From contig CAMCFO010000020.1 of NCBI GenBank assembly GCA_945874155.1, positions 1 to 47,688 on the forward strand: a stretch of DNA of 47,688 bases, written 5' to 3'. The stretch comes from an uncultured Bacteroidales bacterium (GTDB lineage: Bacteria > Bacteroidota > Bacteroidia > Bacteroidales > UBA932). The position numbers and the translations under genes are program-made. A model generated the notes under the pieces. The model made no database searches. It was not told where the DNA came from and saw only the letters and a program-made list of their open reading frames with translations. Shown here piece by piece: positions 1 to 8,326 of this stretch. Within the stretch, counting starts at the first letter, position 1; each line of letters opens with the position of its first letter.

Positions 1-20
1 CAAGTGTTCGGAAAACGGAC

Positions 21-37
21 TAATTTTGATAGCTTTG
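21..37 (+). promoter_or_regulatory. Candidate -7 boxes of the fur-like gene
   Basis: Two overlapping matches to the Bacteroidota -7 consensus TAnnTTTG are present: TAATTTTG at 21-28 and TAGCTTTG at 30-37. The second is the likelier, because a TTCG resembling the -33 TTG sits about 19 bases upstream at 7-10. The window edge prevents a fuller check. Confidence 0.5.
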
Positions 38-87
38 CAGAATGAAGCATTAGATTTGTCATCCAAACGGTTTAAAAAGCTACAGTT

Positions 88-540
88 ATGTTCCCCGACA
101 ATGTGATGAAAGAGGATGATTTCAGAAAAATCCTCAAGAAGAACGCCCTCAAGGCCACCCCTCAGAGGCTGGCTGTATTCAGGGCAATGTGCAATATGGG
201 GCACGCTTCAGCAGACCAGGTTTGCGAATATATCGAAAAAGAAGGCGAAGTTAAAATAACCGTCGCCTCCGTATATAACATTCTCACCGATTTCTCTGAA
301 CTGGGTATTTACAAGCACCGTCTCAGCGCAAACAACAAGATGATCTTCGACATCACCACCGAAGACCACGCCCATTTCTATGACATTGAGAACAACACCT
401 ACAGGGACATCAACATTGACGAGACCATAGGGGAACTTAAGGCAAAGCTGATGAAGAAGAAGTTCAAAGGGTTCAAGGTGGACTACGTGGACATTCAGAT
501 TGTGGGGCATCCTACACGCAAGGGCAGGGTCCGCCAGTGA
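88..540 (+). CDS. Fur-family metal-responsive repressor, atypical
   Basis: Small DNA-binding regulator of the Fur/PerR family, 150 residues, the usual length. The N-terminal winged helix carries TPQRLAVFRAM (about residues 24-34) and the recognition helix TVASVYNILTDFSELGI (58-74). A dimerisation domain follows with DHAHFYD around His94 and His96. The CxxC pairs that hold the structural zinc in most Fur and PerR proteins are absent; the only cysteines are at about 35 and 46. Metal specificity therefore cannot be inferred. A second ATG at 106 is an alternative start. The gene stands alone behind its own promoter and ends directly against the stop codon of the convergent lipoprotein gene. Family assignment is secure; target and metal are unknown. 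Confidence 0.85.
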   Translation: MFPDNVMKEDDFRKILKKNALKATPQRLAVFRAMCNMGHASADQVCEYIEKEGEVKITVASVYNILTDFSELGIYKHRLSANNKMIFDITTEDHAHFYDIENNTYRDINIDETIGELKAKLMKKKFKGFKVDYVDIQIVGHPTRKGRVRQ

Positions 541-1266
541 CTATTCCATTTTCAGGAAACTCAGGGACTGGGCTGATTGGGAAGGCTTTTCCTTGTCGCA
601 GGCCGGGTAAATGCCTATTTTATGATTTTTCGACGGATCATATTTAATCACGTCATTTATAATGTCTTCCACTCTGAAGCTTAAATAACCGTTCTTCACT
701 TCAATGTTTTCCTCCGGAGTTTCTTCAGTACAGACATCATCTCCGGCATCGTGATAGAGGTAGAAAAAATACTCGTTGGGCTTTTCAGTCTGAGGCTCAT
801 ACACGAGTTCAAACTTGTGCTCTGCATTGTTGCCCTTGATTCCCTTGTATTGAACATACAGATTGAAATACTGGGCCTTGAACTCTCCCTCCTCATTCTT
901 GTTGGATGACCAACTTCTGGATAGAATCTCCAAAGGATCTTTCTTCGAAATTGTCTGCTCCTGCTCAAGCAGTCCCTTGAGCAGAGTCACTCCATAGAAG
1001 TAGTTCAACTTGATATTCTGAGTGTAATCATCGTTCATCGCATCGAGAAGGTCGCAATTGATAATGATGCGTTCACAGTCCTTGAACTCCTTGGCAGAAG
1101 CATTTTCAAGCACATTGAAGGTCACGCCACCATCCCTCGCAAGAGTGGTTTCATTGACCACATTGGCGAAAGTCATATAACCTGAATAGTAGAAGGAACC
1201 TTTCAGGCAAGAGTTCAAAAGACTGAGACTCAGGGCCACCAGGACGATAAACTTGAATTTTTTCAT
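541..1266 (-). CDS. NigD-like lipoprotein
   Basis: Exported lipoprotein of 241 residues with a short basic start, a hydrophobic stretch and lipobox LLNSC, so Cys20 would be acylated. The C-terminal half has a region FELVYEP, then FFYLYHDAGDD, then GYLSFRVEDI, which resembles the C-terminal beta domain of Bacteroidales NigD-like proteins. That family has no established enzymatic activity. The gene is a single unit, transcribed divergently from tRNA-His and convergent with the fur-like gene without any spacer. The assignment to the NigD-like group is from pattern memory and may be wrong; the lipoprotein call is firmer. Confidence 0.6.
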   Translation of the reverse strand: MKKFKFIVLVALSLSLLNSCLKGSFYYSGYMTFANVVNETTLARDGGVTFNVLENASAKEFKDCERIIINCDLLDAMNDDYTQNIKLNYFYGVTLLKGLLEQEQTISKKDPLEILSRSWSSNKNEEGEFKAQYFNLYVQYKGIKGNNAEHKFELVYEPQTEKPNEYFFYLYHDAGDDVCTEETPEENIEVKNGYLSFRVEDIINDVIKYDPSKNHKIGIYPACDKEKPSQSAQSLSFLKME

Positions 1267-1302
1267 ATTTATGGTTTTTATGTAATCCTCAAAAAAAGCC
1301 TA

Positions 1303-1310
1303 CAAAATTA
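1303..1310 (-). promoter_or_regulatory. -7 box for the NigD-like lipoprotein gene
   Basis: Read on the minus strand this is TAATTTTG, a match to TAnnTTTG, 37 bases upstream of the start codon. No clear TTG -33 element is visible. It is divergent from the tRNA-His promoter. Confidence 0.5.
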
Positions 1311-1319
1311 ACATTTTTT

Positions 1320-1349
1320 TTGCACATCCGAAGAAAATACATATCTTTG
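1320..1349 (+). promoter_or_regulatory. tRNA-His promoter (-33 TTG, -7 TATCTTTG)
   Basis: TTG at 1320-1322 is followed after 19 bases by TATCTTTG at 1342-1349, a textbook Bacteroidota sigma-ABfr promoter. The tRNA begins 18 bases beyond the -7 box. Confidence 0.8.
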
Positions 1350-1366
1350 CAGTCCCAAAAGAACAC

Positions 1367-1441
1367 GGTGCCCGTAGTTCAGTTGGTTAGAGCGTCAGAT
1401 TGTGGTTCTGAATGTCGTCGGTTCGAATCCGACCGGGCACC
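1367..1441 (+). tRNA. tRNA-His (GTG)
   Basis: Cloverleaf with acceptor stem GTGCCCG pairing with CGGGCAC. The anticodon stem TCAGA/TCTGA encloses loop TTGTGGT, giving anticodon GTG. The T arm GTTCGAATCC is present. A G at 1367 and a C at 1441 supply the G(-1):C73 pair specific to histidine tRNA. The 3' CCA is not encoded. Confidence 0.95.
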
Positions 1442-1448
1442 CTGGGAA

Positions 1449-1477
1449 GGGCCGGAAGTTTTTTCCGGCTCTTTTTT
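1449..1477 (+). terminator. Rho-independent terminator of tRNA-His
   Basis: A 9-bp stem (GGGCCGGAA with TTCCGGCTC, one G-U pair) with a 5-base loop, followed by six T residues at 1472-1477. Confidence 0.85.
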
Positions 1478-1491
1478 GTGCCCATCAGCCG

Positions 1492-2784
1492 CTATTGATA
1501 CAGATAATATCGGGAAGACATAGCCCGGAAAGAAGCGGCATCAGCCTCCCAATATTCCTTTATATCCTCCACCCTATGCCTTGCGGCAAAGGTCTCCCGC
1601 ACATAGGATGACCCGCATACCTTGTCGAAGGCCCCGGTCTTGCGGCCCTCCTTAAAAGGAAGGTGGTCCGGGTACAATCCGGCAATTGCCTGCAGCACAT
1701 AGAACTGTACCAGGGTCAGGGAAGCAGTTTCATAATCCGTAAAATAGTACTGAACACCCTGGACCAGTCTGCCGGCCTGTGAGCCCGAAAAAGGCTTGTA
1801 ATAGATGCAGCGGAAAGCCACCCCCGGCAGGTCATAGGACTCCAATTCGGCCTTAAGAGCCTCTGCATCAATCCATTCAGCCGCAAAAACCTGAAAAGGA
1901 AGCGTATATCCTATGCCAATCTGCAAAAGCCCGGAAATCTCACCTGCAATACCTGCCGCCGCATAGTAACGTGGTGTGTCACAAAAAGGTATGTTCGGAG
2001 ATGGCAGCACCCAGGGCAGGCCGGTGTCATAATAGAGCATATCCCTGGTCCATCCCTCCATAGGCACCACGGTGAGATTGCACACAGCAGGCGGCTGATT
2101 GCCCTTCTGTCCGCAGTTCAGGCCCTCGGAATTGAGCAGCAGGGCAAGTTCCCCCACCGTGAGACCATATATATAAGGTATCTTGTACTGGCTTATGAAT
2201 GAATGGTAGCCATCCCTTACCAAAGGTCCCTCCACCTTTAGTCCTCCCAGAGGATTGGGCCGGTCCAGCACCACAACCTCTATCCCCTGCTCCGCACAGG
2301 CCTCCATCACAAGCCCCAGAGTGCTGATGAAGGTATAGGAACGGACACCGACATCCTGAATGTCATAGACCATCACATCCACCCCGCGCAGCATATCCGC
2401 AGTGGGCTTGCGGGTGGCTCCGTGCAGGGAATAAACAGGCAGAGAGGTGCGCACATCCTTCTCGTCCTCCACCCTTGCCCCGGCATATTTGTCGCCCCTG
2501 ACCCCGTGTTCCGGTGCATAGAGAGCCACCAGGTCCACCTGAGGAGAGTCGTAGAAGATGTCCACGGTGGACTTGAGATTGCGGTCCACTCCCGAAGGAT
2601 TGGTGACCAGCCCCACCCTGCGTCCCTGCAGAATGTCGAAATTCCTGTCCCTCAGCACTTCCAGCCCAGTCTTTACCTGAGCCTCAACTCCAAGGCAAAG
2701 TCCCAGGCACAGCAGCAAGAGTGCAAACTTGCCTGAGCGAAGCCACAAATGGACCCGAAAAATATCATTTACGCCCATAACCAT
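1492..2784 (-). CDS. namZ: DUF1343 exo-beta-N-acetylmuramidase (NamZ/GH171 type)
   Basis: Secreted protein of about 430 residues. The start was placed at 2784 (2778 also possible) because longer forms run back into ampG; this leaves a signal peptide with the hydrophobic core FALLLLCLGLCLGVEA. The mature part carries DUF1343 hallmarks: GLEVL near the start, GLVTNPSG, YAPEHGVRGD, VYDIQDVGVRSYTF and VVLDRPNPLGG. Members of this family (GH171, NamZ of Bacillus subtilis and Tannerella forsythia) release MurNAc from the non-reducing end of peptidoglycan fragments. The start overlaps the end of ampG, so the two are translationally coupled. With AmpG upstream it fits muropeptide salvage: NamZ trims outside the inner membrane and AmpG imports. 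It is the last gene of the run. Confidence 0.85.
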   Translation of the reverse strand: MVMGVNDIFRVHLWLRSGKFALLLLCLGLCLGVEAQVKTGLEVLRDRNFDILQGRRVGLVTNPSGVDRNLKSTVDIFYDSPQVDLVALYAPEHGVRGDKYAGARVEDEKDVRTSLPVYSLHGATRKPTADMLRGVDVMVYDIQDVGVRSYTFISTLGLVMEACAEQGIEVVVLDRPNPLGGLKVEGPLVRDGYHSFISQYKIPYIYGLTVGELALLLNSEGLNCGQKGNQPPAVCNLTVVPMEGWTRDMLYYDTGLPWVLPSPNIPFCDTPRYYAAAGIAGEISGLLQIGIGYTLPFQVFAAEWIDAEALKAELESYDLPGVAFRCIYYKPFSGSQAGRLVQGVQYYFTDYETASLTLVQFYVLQAIAGLYPDHLPFKEGRKTGAFDKVCGSSYVRETFAARHRVEDIKEYWEADAASFRAMSSRYYLYQ

Positions 2785-4033
2785 CTTCAATTTTGAGTAA
2801 AAATGTGACTCCCACAGTGATGAGGCAGCAGACTCCCACCATAATGAAAAAGCCGGTGTATCCCAGGAGTTCCTGCAGATAACCTGCAACCAGGCCCGGC
2901 AGCATCATACTCAATGCCATAAATGCCGTGCAGAGCGAATAATGTGAAGTCTTGAACTCCCCACGTGAGAAATATATCATATAGAGCATATATGCCGTGA
3001 ATCCGAAACCGTAGCCGAACTGGTCCAGACAGATGAAGAAGGCAGTTACCCAGATGGATGAAGGCTGGAAAACACTCAGACCTATGAAAGCAAGGCTGGG
3101 CACGGCCAGGGAAAGGGCCATAGGCCACAAGCATTTCTTTAGGCCCCATCTGGAGACGGCCATTCCGCCCAGAATGCCGCCTATGGTAAGGGCTGCTATA
3201 CCCGCTGTGCCATAGACCACTCCGACCTGGGCAGTGGACAGGCCTAAGCCTCCGTCCTCCACGGATGCCAGCATAAAAGGGTTCAGCATCTTCACCAGAA
3301 ATGCCTCGGGCAGACGGTAAAGAAGCAGGAAAACCATAGCTGCCAGCACACCTCTCTTGCGGAAGAATGTGCAGATGCTCTGTCCAAGTCCCTTGACAAT
3401 CAGGGCAGTGGACTGCCTTTGAGCAGCGGGCCTTTCTGGACGGGGTAGGAAGAACAGATGCCAAAGTGTCACGGCACTGAAAATCAGGGCTGTGATGAGC
3501 AGGGTATAGGACCAGGCGGGAGCAATCTTCCCCATCCTGACTTCCAGCAACCCGGCCACTACGACCAGCACGCCCTGTCCGAACACGGTGGCAAGGCGGT
3601 AGAAAGTGCTCCTCACCCCCACGAAGAAGGACTGCCCGCTCTCGGAGAGGGCCAGCATATAGAAACCGTCAGCCGCAATGTCGTGGGTGGCACTTGCGAG
3701 GGCTGTTATCCAGAAGATTATGAGTATCAGGGAGTAAGTCTGGTAAGGAATGGTCAGGGCAAGCAGGATGAAGCAGACAGATATGACTATCTGCATCGAG
3801 GTCACCCACCACCTCTTGGTGCGTATGACATCCACGAAGGAACTCCAGAGCGGTTTCACCACCCAAGGCAGGTAAAGCAGGCTGGTCAGCAGGGCCATTT
3901 TCCCGTTGGGCATTCCCATACGGTTGAACATAATCACCGAAATGCTGTTCACCACGAAATATGGAATACCCTCCGCAAAATAGAGGGTAGGCACCCATAG
4001 CCAGGGCGAAGATTTCTTAGAGCAACCTTTCAT
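2765..4033 (-). CDS. ampG: AmpG-like MFS muropeptide permease
   Basis: Inner-membrane transporter of the major facilitator superfamily, about 422 residues with some 12 hydrophobic segments. The N-terminal SPWLWVPTLYFAEGIPYF and the helix with ASATHDIAADGFYM are characteristic of AmpG-type permeases, which take GlcNAc-anhydroMurNAc peptides into the cytoplasm. A start at 4063 is equally open, with a longer overlap with the preceding gene; 4033 begins immediately before the conserved N-terminus and overlaps by only 17 bases. It lies between the DUF4922-SpoIID fusion and namZ, which supports a cell-wall recycling role. Substrate is inferred from family and context. Confidence 0.85.
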   Translation of the reverse strand: MKGCSKKSSPWLWVPTLYFAEGIPYFVVNSISVIMFNRMGMPNGKMALLTSLLYLPWVVKPLWSSFVDVIRTKRWWVTSMQIVISVCFILLALTIPYQTYSLILIIFWITALASATHDIAADGFYMLALSESGQSFFVGVRSTFYRLATVFGQGVLVVVAGLLEVRMGKIAPAWSYTLLITALIFSAVTLWHLFFLPRPERPAAQRQSTALIVKGLGQSICTFFRKRGVLAAMVFLLLYRLPEAFLVKMLNPFMLASVEDGGLGLSTAQVGVVYGTAGIAALTIGGILGGMAVSRWGLKKCLWPMALSLAVPSLAFIGLSVFQPSSIWVTAFFICLDQFGYGFGFTAYMLYMIYFSRGEFKTSHYSLCTAFMALSMMLPGLVAGYLQELLGYTGFFIMVGVCCLITVGVTFLLKIEDGYGRK

Positions 4034-6416
4034 CTGCGACAAGATTTTCCGGACATTCAGCAAGTTCTGAACCCGGATAATAATGGTTCAAGATGTCCTT
4101 GTAGCGGCAGGAACTGAGGGCCATCACAGCAGCACCGCATTGGCACAGACCCACCCCGTGTCCCCAGCCGCGACCTTTGAAGAGCACAGTGCCCTCGGGG
4201 GTGAATTCAGCTGTGAAAGCCGAGCTTTTGAGGTGAGTTTCCGAGAGCAACCTCCTGATTTCCAACTCTTTTCCAACCGTAAATGAAGCTTCTGAGCCTA
4301 TGATTTCGAGTTTGCATATTCTGCCTGAAGGGCCCATCTCAAGCGGCTTCAACCCCTCCAAACGTCCTATGGAGCGGCCACTTTTGGAAGCTATGATTTG
4401 CGAGAGCCTTTCCACAGGGTATTCTTCCTTCCAATTGTAGAAATCCTCGGTCTCCCGGTCGTAATTATTGAAAATCCTGGCCAGGACGCTATGGTCCGCA
4501 AGTGAGCAATAAGGTACGGCCACACTTCCGTCAGGCAGCAGCGTGCCCACGGGAACGTGTCCCGGAGTGTCTGGGAGAGCCTTCAGATAGGGCTTATCCT
4601 CCCCTTCCCAGCAGGTGCTGAACAGTTCCGATTTCCAACCGCAGCATTTTGCAAACCTTGCATCACAGAGTTGCCCACTGTACATCAGCACCTGTCCCCA
4701 GGTCTGGTCCACGGCTTTCTGGGCAGCAGAGGCAGCGGCTTCGGACACACGGGTGAGGCCCTGGTATCTCTGGCAATGGTCATCAGCACAGACATCGTAG
4801 AGTTTGTGGTCGGAATGATCATAACAGCGCACATAGTCCAGGCTGCCCCCTTCCTTCTGTGCTCCGGTGCAATAGCCGTCAAGGAAGGTCACCAGTTCCC
4901 CGACCGTCCCGCAATTGGGCATATTGGCTGAGAGAGAGGCTATTTTCTCCTGCTTTTCCCGATGCCTTAAAATCTGGCTCATCACCCAGGAACGGGAAAT
5001 CACCGCGTGCGCCTTGAGAAACTCCTCAGGAGACTCTGGGCTCATTTCCGAGGAAATCACGCTGAGCAGGTAATCCTCCACCCCGACTATGTTCACGGCC
5101 GTGAGAGAGCTGTTTTCCACTATGATTTTCAGGGTTCCGGCAAATTTCTGAGTCTCCTTGCGTTCCCAGTGGAACCCTTTGCCTATGGTGACCCCGTGCA
5201 GCTCAAAGGTCGGCTCCGCAAAGAAGGTGGAAGGAGTCTGCTCCTCGAAGAAAAGTTCGTCGTAGAGGGCTCCGTCATAGTCGATTTTGCCCTCGCGGAA
5301 TGTGGCCACTCTCGTGCCTCCCCCGTCCGGGTACATTCTGAATTCTATCCTGTCAGCCGACATAATGCCCACGCTGATATGAGGCTGGACCCTTGTCAGG
5401 CGGCGGACTATTCTCTGCTCATCTTCTGCAGGCAGGGTGACTTCACTTAGCACTTCGGTCAGAAGATTTTCGTCAAGTTTCTGAAAATCAGACTCCACAG
5501 GTGCAATGAGATAACCTCCCATATCGGCGCATCCCGGACTCATAGTAAGATGGTCCTCGCCTTCGGAGAAATAATGGTGGGAACGGTGGCGGGTACGGAA
5601 AACTATTATGGAACGGAACTCTCCGTCTGCGAACCAGCTTATCAGATTGAAAAGGGGCTCGCTTTCGCCTTGAGGGGTTTCTGCACAGTCCAGAAGGCGG
5701 TAGAAGAGTTTGGCGGCGGATTTGGAGGTGGCTGCACGCAGGACGAAAATGCCGGGGAGATATTTCCTGTAGTGGTAGAGCGAGGCATCCTGCACACGGG
5801 TGAGATATTCCAGCACCGGGGTTTTCTCTTCCGGGGTTTTCTCTTCCGAGGTTTTCTCTTCCGAGGTTTTCTCTTCCGGGGTCAAAAGCCGCTGCACATC
5901 ACGCTCCAAAGGCATAATCCCGGATGGGCAAGCCTGAAAATGATGATGGTCCGGTGCCGAAGCCCCCGAATGTGGTCCATTGTAGAAAAAAGTGTAGGAC
6001 TGATACTTGCGCGACAAATCCAGAATGTCAATATACCTCTTCCATATTGACTGAGGCGAATGTTTTGAAAGCGCAATCACCAGATGGTCCGGAAAAATAG
6101 GATAGGGATTGAGCAGGATGTCATATTTCTTCCCCTTCCTGCCGTCGAAACGTATGAAAGTCTGTTCCGGGAAACGGTTGCAGAGAAAGCAAGGACGGGC
6201 AGCAATCGAAGACTTGTCCAGCTTGGCTGCAGAAGAAATCATCCGGGCAGGATTATGTTGCAGCACCACATCCAGACCTCCTATGTTGAGACTTCTGGTC
6301 TGCACCCCCTTCAAAGCCCGGAAATTGGCACAAGCCATAGGCCAGTGCGATAGCTGGTCATTCACGAATTTGCGGATTTCCACCTGACTGTTATTCTCCG
6401 TTTTTCCCATATTCAT
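4017..6416 (-). CDS. DUF4922 (GalT-like) and SpoIID/LytB fusion protein
   Basis: A 799-residue two-part protein. The N-terminal part (about 1-330) is DUF4922, a member of the HIT/GalT superfamily: CFLC at 76-79 resembles a metal-binding CxxC, and HHHFQ at 157-161 matches the HxHxQ nucleotidyl-transfer motif. A low-complexity insert of EEKT(S/P) pentapeptides lies at about 181-200. The C-terminal part (about 430-790) is a SpoIID/LytB domain with VEDYLLSVISSEMSPESPEEF and the closing GRGWGHGVGLCQCGAAVM. SpoIID proteins cut or help cut peptidoglycan glycan strands and normally work outside the membrane, yet this protein has no visible signal peptide or membrane helix. The gene overlaps both neighbours, the GT2 gene by 26 bases. 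Substrate is unknown; a role in muropeptide or nucleotide-sugar metabolism is inferred. Confidence 0.8.
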   Translation of the reverse strand: MNMGKTENNSQVEIRKFVNDQLSHWPMACANFRALKGVQTRSLNIGGLDVVLQHNPARMISSAAKLDKSSIAARPCFLCNRFPEQTFIRFDGRKGKKYDILLNPYPIFPDHLVIALSKHSPQSIWKRYIDILDLSRKYQSYTFFYNGPHSGASAPDHHHFQACPSGIMPLERDVQRLLTPEEKTSEEKTSEEKTPEEKTPVLEYLTRVQDASLYHYRKYLPGIFVLRAATSKSAAKLFYRLLDCAETPQGESEPLFNLISWFADGEFRSIIVFRTRHRSHHYFSEGEDHLTMSPGCADMGGYLIAPVESDFQKLDENLLTEVLSEVTLPAEDEQRIVRRLTRVQPHISVGIMSADRIEFRMYPDGGGTRVATFREGKIDYDGALYDELFFEEQTPSTFFAEPTFELHGVTIGKGFHWERKETQKFAGTLKIIVENSSLTAVNIVGVEDYLLSVISSEMSPESPEEFLKAHAVISRSWVMSQILRHREKQEKIASLSANMPNCGTVGELVTFLDGYCTGAQKEGGSLDYVRCYDHSDHKLYDVCADDHCQRYQGLTRVSEAAASAAQKAVDQTWGQVLMYSGQLCDARFAKCCGWKSELFSTCWEGEDKPYLKALPDTPGHVPVGTLLPDGSVAVPYCSLADHSVLARIFNNYDRETEDFYNWKEEYPVERLSQIIASKSGRSIGRLEGLKPLEMGPSGRICKLEIIGSEASFTVGKELEIRRLLSETHLKSSAFTAEFTPEGTVLFKGRGWGHGVGLCQCGAAVMALSSCRYKDILNHYYPGSELAECPENLVADERLL
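5821..5880. repeat. 15-bp tandem repeat, four copies
   Basis: Four consecutive 15-bp units, differing only at one position (ccggg or ccgag endings), encode EEKT(S/P) pentapeptides inside the DUF4922-SpoIID gene. In frame, hence length changes would keep the reading frame. Confidence 0.95.
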
Positions 6417-7740
6417 TCCTTAAAATTCTGGATTTCAGCTCAATAGTCCGTATGCTGTCCTTATAGAAATTATTGCGGTTCAGTTTTTCAAGGCTGAGGT
6501 TGGAATCGGAATTGCCGCCCCAACGCCTGCAGAAATAGAGACTGTCATAAATTCGTCCAATCCGGTACAGCCCAGAAATCCGCAAAGCCGCTGCATAATC
6601 CTCGCCATAGCTCACATTGGGCAGAGGAAACTGCCTGAGCAAGTCGGTCCTGAATGCTCTCGGGGCTCCGAAACCATTGATTCTCAAAGCATTGTTATGT
6701 CCATTGGCAGAGGTCCATTCGCGGTGGTCAACCAGTCCTGGAGGCAGGACATTGAGGCTGAAATCCACTATGGTATAGGAACCTATGACCATTGCGCAGT
6801 CCTGTTCCCGAAATGTCGAAACTATGCGGGAGAGGCTGTCTTCTCCTGAATAGATGTCATCACTGTCGAGCTGCACCGCATATTTTCCGCAATGCAGGCT
6901 CTGAACTGCCATATTCCAGCAACCTCCTATTCCCAAGTCCCTGCGGGAAGGCCTCAGAACCACAAGGCGGCTGTCTGAGGCTGATATCTGCTCCAGAATC
7001 CCTGAAGTGCCGTCTGTGGAATGGTTGTCCACCACTATCACATTGAAAGAAAAATCCGTCCTCTGCCCGAGTGCGCTCCTGACTGCATCGGCTATGGTCC
7101 TTTCGCGGTTCAAGACCGGAATGATGACCGAAGCCTCCACCGGAAAAACTTCCCGGGACATCTCAGGCGGCAGCCCGGGTGCAGGAAGATATGCTCCTAT
7201 GCGCTTGAGATGCAAGGTACAAGCCTTCTCCATTTCGAGCTGTACAGCACGGTTTGAAGCCTTCACATAGGCAAACTGGGCTTCCTCTGAGGAAATTGCC
7301 TCCAGGGGTGATTCAGTGTAGAGGGGCTCAGTCACGTGGACTATGTTCCCCATCCTCAGGCGCAGATCATACAAAGCCGCAAACTCGTATCCCTCAGGCA
7401 CTTGCTCTCTTGCGCGGGAAATTGCATCAAGAAATGGTCTCACACGGTAAAGCACCATAGGGCCGAAATCAAAATCATCCCTCAGGGACCCGGACTGACA
7501 GTCAATACGCGGATGCTGAAAAATTCTTCCGTCCTTTCTTTCAAGGCTGTCGGCATAGGCCATATCTGCTCCGCAATCCTCTGCAATGGAGACAAGGCGT
7601 TGTAAATCAGACTCTTGTATTTCCATACCTGTCTCTTCACAAGTCCAAAGAATAAAGTCGTATTCCTTGAGCGAGCTGATGAGCTGCTCCAGACTGGCAG
7701 AAGATGTCCTGTACGGGGTGGATATTTTGAAAATTCTCAT
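6391..7740 (-). CDS. Family 2 glycosyltransferase
   Basis: 449 residues. The central and C-terminal part is a GT-A fold glycosyltransferase of family 2: EASVIIPVLNRERTIADAV at about 206-224, then VIVVDNHSTDGT, and the metal-binding DxD-like region QLDSDDIYSG near 292-301. The first 190 residues include a stretch (YDFILWTCEETGMEI, then MAYADSLERKDGRI) that could be a second, degenerate sugar-nucleotide fold. No membrane segment is evident, so it likely works in the cytoplasm. Its ATG overlaps the stop of the Nudix gene (ATGA type) and its stop overlaps the next gene, placing it firmly in the operon. Donor and acceptor sugars cannot be told. Confidence 0.8.
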   Translation of the reverse strand: MRIFKISTPYRTSSASLEQLISSLKEYDFILWTCEETGMEIQESDLQRLVSIAEDCGADMAYADSLERKDGRIFQHPRIDCQSGSLRDDFDFGPMVLYRVRPFLDAISRAREQVPEGYEFAALYDLRLRMGNIVHVTEPLYTESPLEAISSEEAQFAYVKASNRAVQLEMEKACTLHLKRIGAYLPAPGLPPEMSREVFPVEASVIIPVLNRERTIADAVRSALGQRTDFSFNVIVVDNHSTDGTSGILEQISASDSRLVVLRPSRRDLGIGGCWNMAVQSLHCGKYAVQLDSDDIYSGEDSLSRIVSTFREQDCAMVIGSYTIVDFSLNVLPPGLVDHREWTSANGHNNALRINGFGAPRAFRTDLLRQFPLPNVSYGEDYAAALRISGLYRIGRIYDSLYFCRRWGGNSDSNLSLEKLNRNNFYKDSIRTIELKSRILRNEYGKNGE

Positions 7741-8324
7741 AACAGTGAAAGCAGTTTTGTCCTTATGCGGCGGAATTCCTGTTCGAAATTGGGGGTCAGG
7801 ATTCCCTGCCCCATAGCCCTGTCTATTTCCTCAAAGGTCCAGAAACGGCCTTCGGAGATTTCTTCCGGGTCGGGACGGAGGTCGAAATTGCCGACTGTGG
7901 CATAGATATTCACCAACTCGGATTCCTGTTTTGAATTATAGCGGTATGTGCCTATGTAAACCGGATTGAAGCGGGTAAGGTGCAATTCCTCAGCTGCCTC
8001 GCGCATAAGGGCCTCGGTCAGATACTCTCCATAATCCACGTGTCCTCCCACTGATGTATCCCATTTGCCAGGCAGGAGGTCCTTGTTCCAGGAACGTTTC
8101 TGGAGATAGAGGCGGGAGCTGCGGTCCACAATGTGGAGGTGCACCACCGGATGGAGCAGCTTGGAACCTCCGTGGCAGTATTTCCTCGCCGCCTTTCCGA
8201 CCACCATCCCCGACTCCTCGACCACCGGCAGGAGTTCACCCTCCTGAACCTCCACACTGGCCGTTCCAGCCTTTGGTCCGGGCATAGTAGGAGCGGGTTC
8301 AATCGGATATATCAGTTCGAACAT
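7737..8324 (-). CDS. Nudix hydrolase, IPP-isomerase-like subfamily
   Basis: 195 residues from the start at 8324, two bases after the stop of the preceding gene. A longer open frame to 8477 runs inside that gene and is not needed. A complete Nudix box is present: GGHVDYGE, seven residues, then REAAEEL. The preceding HPVVHLHIVDRSSRLYLQKRSWNKDLLPGKWD is typical of the YfcD/IDI-like branch, which hydrolyses nucleoside diphosphate derivatives or isomerises prenyl diphosphates. The residue before the box gives no firm substrate. It overlaps the GT2 gene by four bases. A housekeeping diphosphatase acting on a sugar nucleotide used by the neighbouring enzymes is possible but unproven. Confidence 0.85.
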   Translation of the reverse strand: MFELIYPIEPAPTMPGPKAGTASVEVQEGELLPVVEESGMVVGKAARKYCHGGSKLLHPVVHLHIVDRSSRLYLQKRSWNKDLLPGKWDTSVGGHVDYGEYLTEALMREAAEELHLTRFNPVYIGTYRYNSKQESELVNIYATVGNFDLRPDPEEISEGRFWTFEEIDRAMGQGILTPNFEQEFRRIRTKLLSLL

Positions 8325-8326
8325 AA

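Noticed and set aside
1320..1523. Open frame crossing tRNA-His
   Set aside because: It is produced by the tRNA and its terminator and has no protein-like features.
5821..5880. A CRISPR-like array
   Set aside because: Units are contiguous without spacers and encode in-frame pentapeptides.
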